6,778 nt of DNA from assembly GCA_015229045.1 (NCBI GenBank), contig JADGCJ010000171.1, forward strand, positions 1 through 6,778, in the 5' to 3' direction. Positions 5,833-6,778 of the stretch are shown in pieces; the stretch's first letter is position 1, and every line of letters begins with the position of its first letter. The notes under the pieces are model-generated. The model did no database searches. It worked only from the letters and a program-made list of their open reading frames with translations, and was not told where the DNA came from. The DNA comes from Magnetococcales bacterium. GTDB lineage: Bacteria > Pseudomonadota > Magnetococcia > Magnetococcales > DC0425bin3. The position numbers and the translations under genes are program-made.

Positions 5833-6778
5833 GGGGTTGTCTCCACGGGAACAAGACCGCGCACGTCGATCTTTCCAGTCACAGCGGCAGAGATCAAGGC
5901 GGAGCGGCGTTCTTTGAGAAAGTCAATGGCGCGCTGGGCCTCGGCGATGAGGGTGTCGAGTTGGGTAGTTGCTTGGTCGAGGAAGGCGACGATGGCGGAT
6001 TGTTCGCTCAATGGCGGGGATGCCACAGACAAAGAGACAATTTGGTCCACATTCAGGTTCATCTGTGTGCTGATTGTTGCTGTCATCAACATTGGCTGCT
6101 TCATCGCCTGCATAAGATAAAACAAGAAAAGCAAATTACCATCAAACTTTGGCACGAGACCAACAATGCTGTCTGGGAAATATGCTGGAAAGTCTAATAT
6201 TGCGACATCTCCGATATTTGCAGCGATAGCCATGACAAGAGTACCTTGCGGAAACTCCTTGCTGACAGCAGCACCACGGTAATTCAGCGTCTGTTTAAAT
6301 TCGGTGACATATTTTGTCGAGCCTGTAATATCACCAGTCTGGATAAATGGAAACTCGCCATCGTAAAATGCGGGGTCATTTCTTGGTCTGTGTGTGAACT
6401 TGCCCCGTAGTACGTCTGCAAAATATCTGATTTGCTTCACCTCCCAATGCTCTGGCACCTCCCCCAGCCACTCAACACCGCTATCCTTCATCAGCGCATC
6501 GGGGTTCAAGCCCTTGGTGACGGCGTGGGAGATGACGGCCTGCCGCTTTTCCTTCAACAGGGCAATCAGATTTTCCTGCTCGGCCACCAGCGCATCAATC
6601 TTGAGTGTCTCCCGGTCGAGGAAGGAGGCAATGGCGGATTGTTCCTTTGTGGGTGGTGTAATGATGAGGCACAATCCCAGCTCTTCAGCGTTCAAGTGTG
6701 GTTGTGCTGCACGCATTCTTTCAATGTCGATCTGGCCTTCTTTTAAGTATTTGCTCAACAACGCAAATTGCACGAACC
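5829..6778 (-). CDS. hsdS: Type I restriction specificity subunit S (HsdS), 5' part outside the window
   Basis: At least 315 residues are visible and the frame is still open at the window edge. The methionine-like start near 6773 is an internal GTG (Val), not a start. HsdS provides the two target recognition domains (TRDs) that read the split DNA site for methylase and nuclease. Visible in order: the end of TRD1 (to ~6657), the central conserved helix (PPTKEQSAIASFLD...), TRD2 beginning about SGVEWLGEVPEHWEV, and the C-terminal conserved helix (PPLSEQSAIVAFLD... to VTGKIDVR). The two conserved helices are repeats of each other and space the two half-sites of the DNA target. TRD1 is mostly missing, so the recognition site cannot be guessed. 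TRD2 is markedly AT-rich relative to its flanks, a sign of TRD exchange. The gene is first of the visible operon and overlaps fic by 4 bp; hsdM is expected upstream, beyond 6778. Confidence 0.95.
   Translation of the reverse strand, partial: FVQFALLSKYLKEGQIDIERMRAAQPHLNAEELGLCLIITPPTKEQSAIASFLDRETLKIDALVAEQENLIALLKEKRQAVISHAVTKGLNPDALMKDSGVEWLGEVPEHWEVKQIRYFADVLRGKFTHRPRNDPAFYDGEFPFIQTGDITGSTKYVTEFKQTLNYRGAAVSKEFPQGTLVMAIAANIGDVAILDFPAYFPDSIVGLVPKFDGNLLFLFYLMQAMKQPMLMTATISTQMNLNVDQIVSLSVASPPLSEQSAIVAFLDQATTQLDTLIAEAQRAIDFLKERRSALISAAVTGKIDVRGLVPVETTP
5841..5844 (-). promoter_or_regulatory. fic ribosome binding site inside hsdS
   Basis: GGAG on the minus strand lies 8 nt before the fic ATG and within the last codons of hsdS. 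With the ATGA stop/start overlap, this supports translational coupling and the chosen fic start. Confidence 0.55.
5868..6017 (-). repeat. HsdS conserved-helix repeat, C-terminal copy
   Basis: These 50 residues (PPLSEQSAIVAFLD... to ISAAVTGKI) align without gaps to the central copy at 6507-6656. Such paired coiled-coil segments form the spacer between the two TRDs and give HsdS its pseudo-twofold symmetry. Confidence 0.85.
6507..6656 (-). repeat. HsdS conserved-helix repeat, central copy
   Basis: These 50 residues (PPTKEQSAIASFLD... to ISHAVTKGL) mark the boundary between TRD1 and TRD2. EQSAI and FLD are shared exactly with the C-terminal copy at 5868-6017. Confidence 0.85.

Overview
The window holds the distal part of a type I restriction-modification operon on the minus strand (hsdS - fic - hsdR) and, converging on it from the left, an unrelated plus-strand gene for an exported Sel1-repeat protein. 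The genes are fairly GC-rich, have strong Shine-Dalgarno sites and include a signal-peptide protein with a Glu-Lys-Pro linker. This points to a Gram-negative bacterium, most likely Pseudomonadota. I cannot place it more finely; the Sel1 plus NTF2-like architecture and the G/C-run hairpins would fit a Magnetococcales-like genome, but that is only a guess.

Layout, left to right. Positions 1-244 are non-coding, with a GC-rich hairpin and T-tract that probably terminates a gene to the left of the window. At 245-1381 (+) is a secreted or periplasmic protein made of a signal peptide, three Sel1 repeats, nine tandem EEKPV-type heptads (21-bp DNA repeats) and a C-terminal NTF2-like domain. A 60-bp gap follows, with no convincing terminator. 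At 1442-4609 (-) is full-length HsdR, with nuclease and SF2 motor motifs intact. Positions 4610-4728 are a regulatory gap filled by six copies of a TTTGTGTCTG-like half-site arranged with overall dyad symmetry. At 4729-5832 (-) is a Fic-family AMP-transferase with an intact active site and an N-terminal inhibitory motif. At 5829-6778 (-) is HsdS, cut by the window edge. hsdM and the start of hsdS should lie beyond position 6778.

How the genes work together. HsdS gives sequence specificity to the M2S methylase and, with two HsdR subunits, to the restriction complex. fic overlaps hsdS by 4 bp (ATGA), so the two are co-translated. fic sits in the slot between hsdS and hsdR that prrC occupies in the EcoprrI type IC locus, which suggests an accessory toxin or guard. 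hsdR alone is separated from the operon by a dense symmetric array that overlaps its likely promoter. This suggests that restriction is controlled separately from modification. The array is the least explained and most interesting element here.
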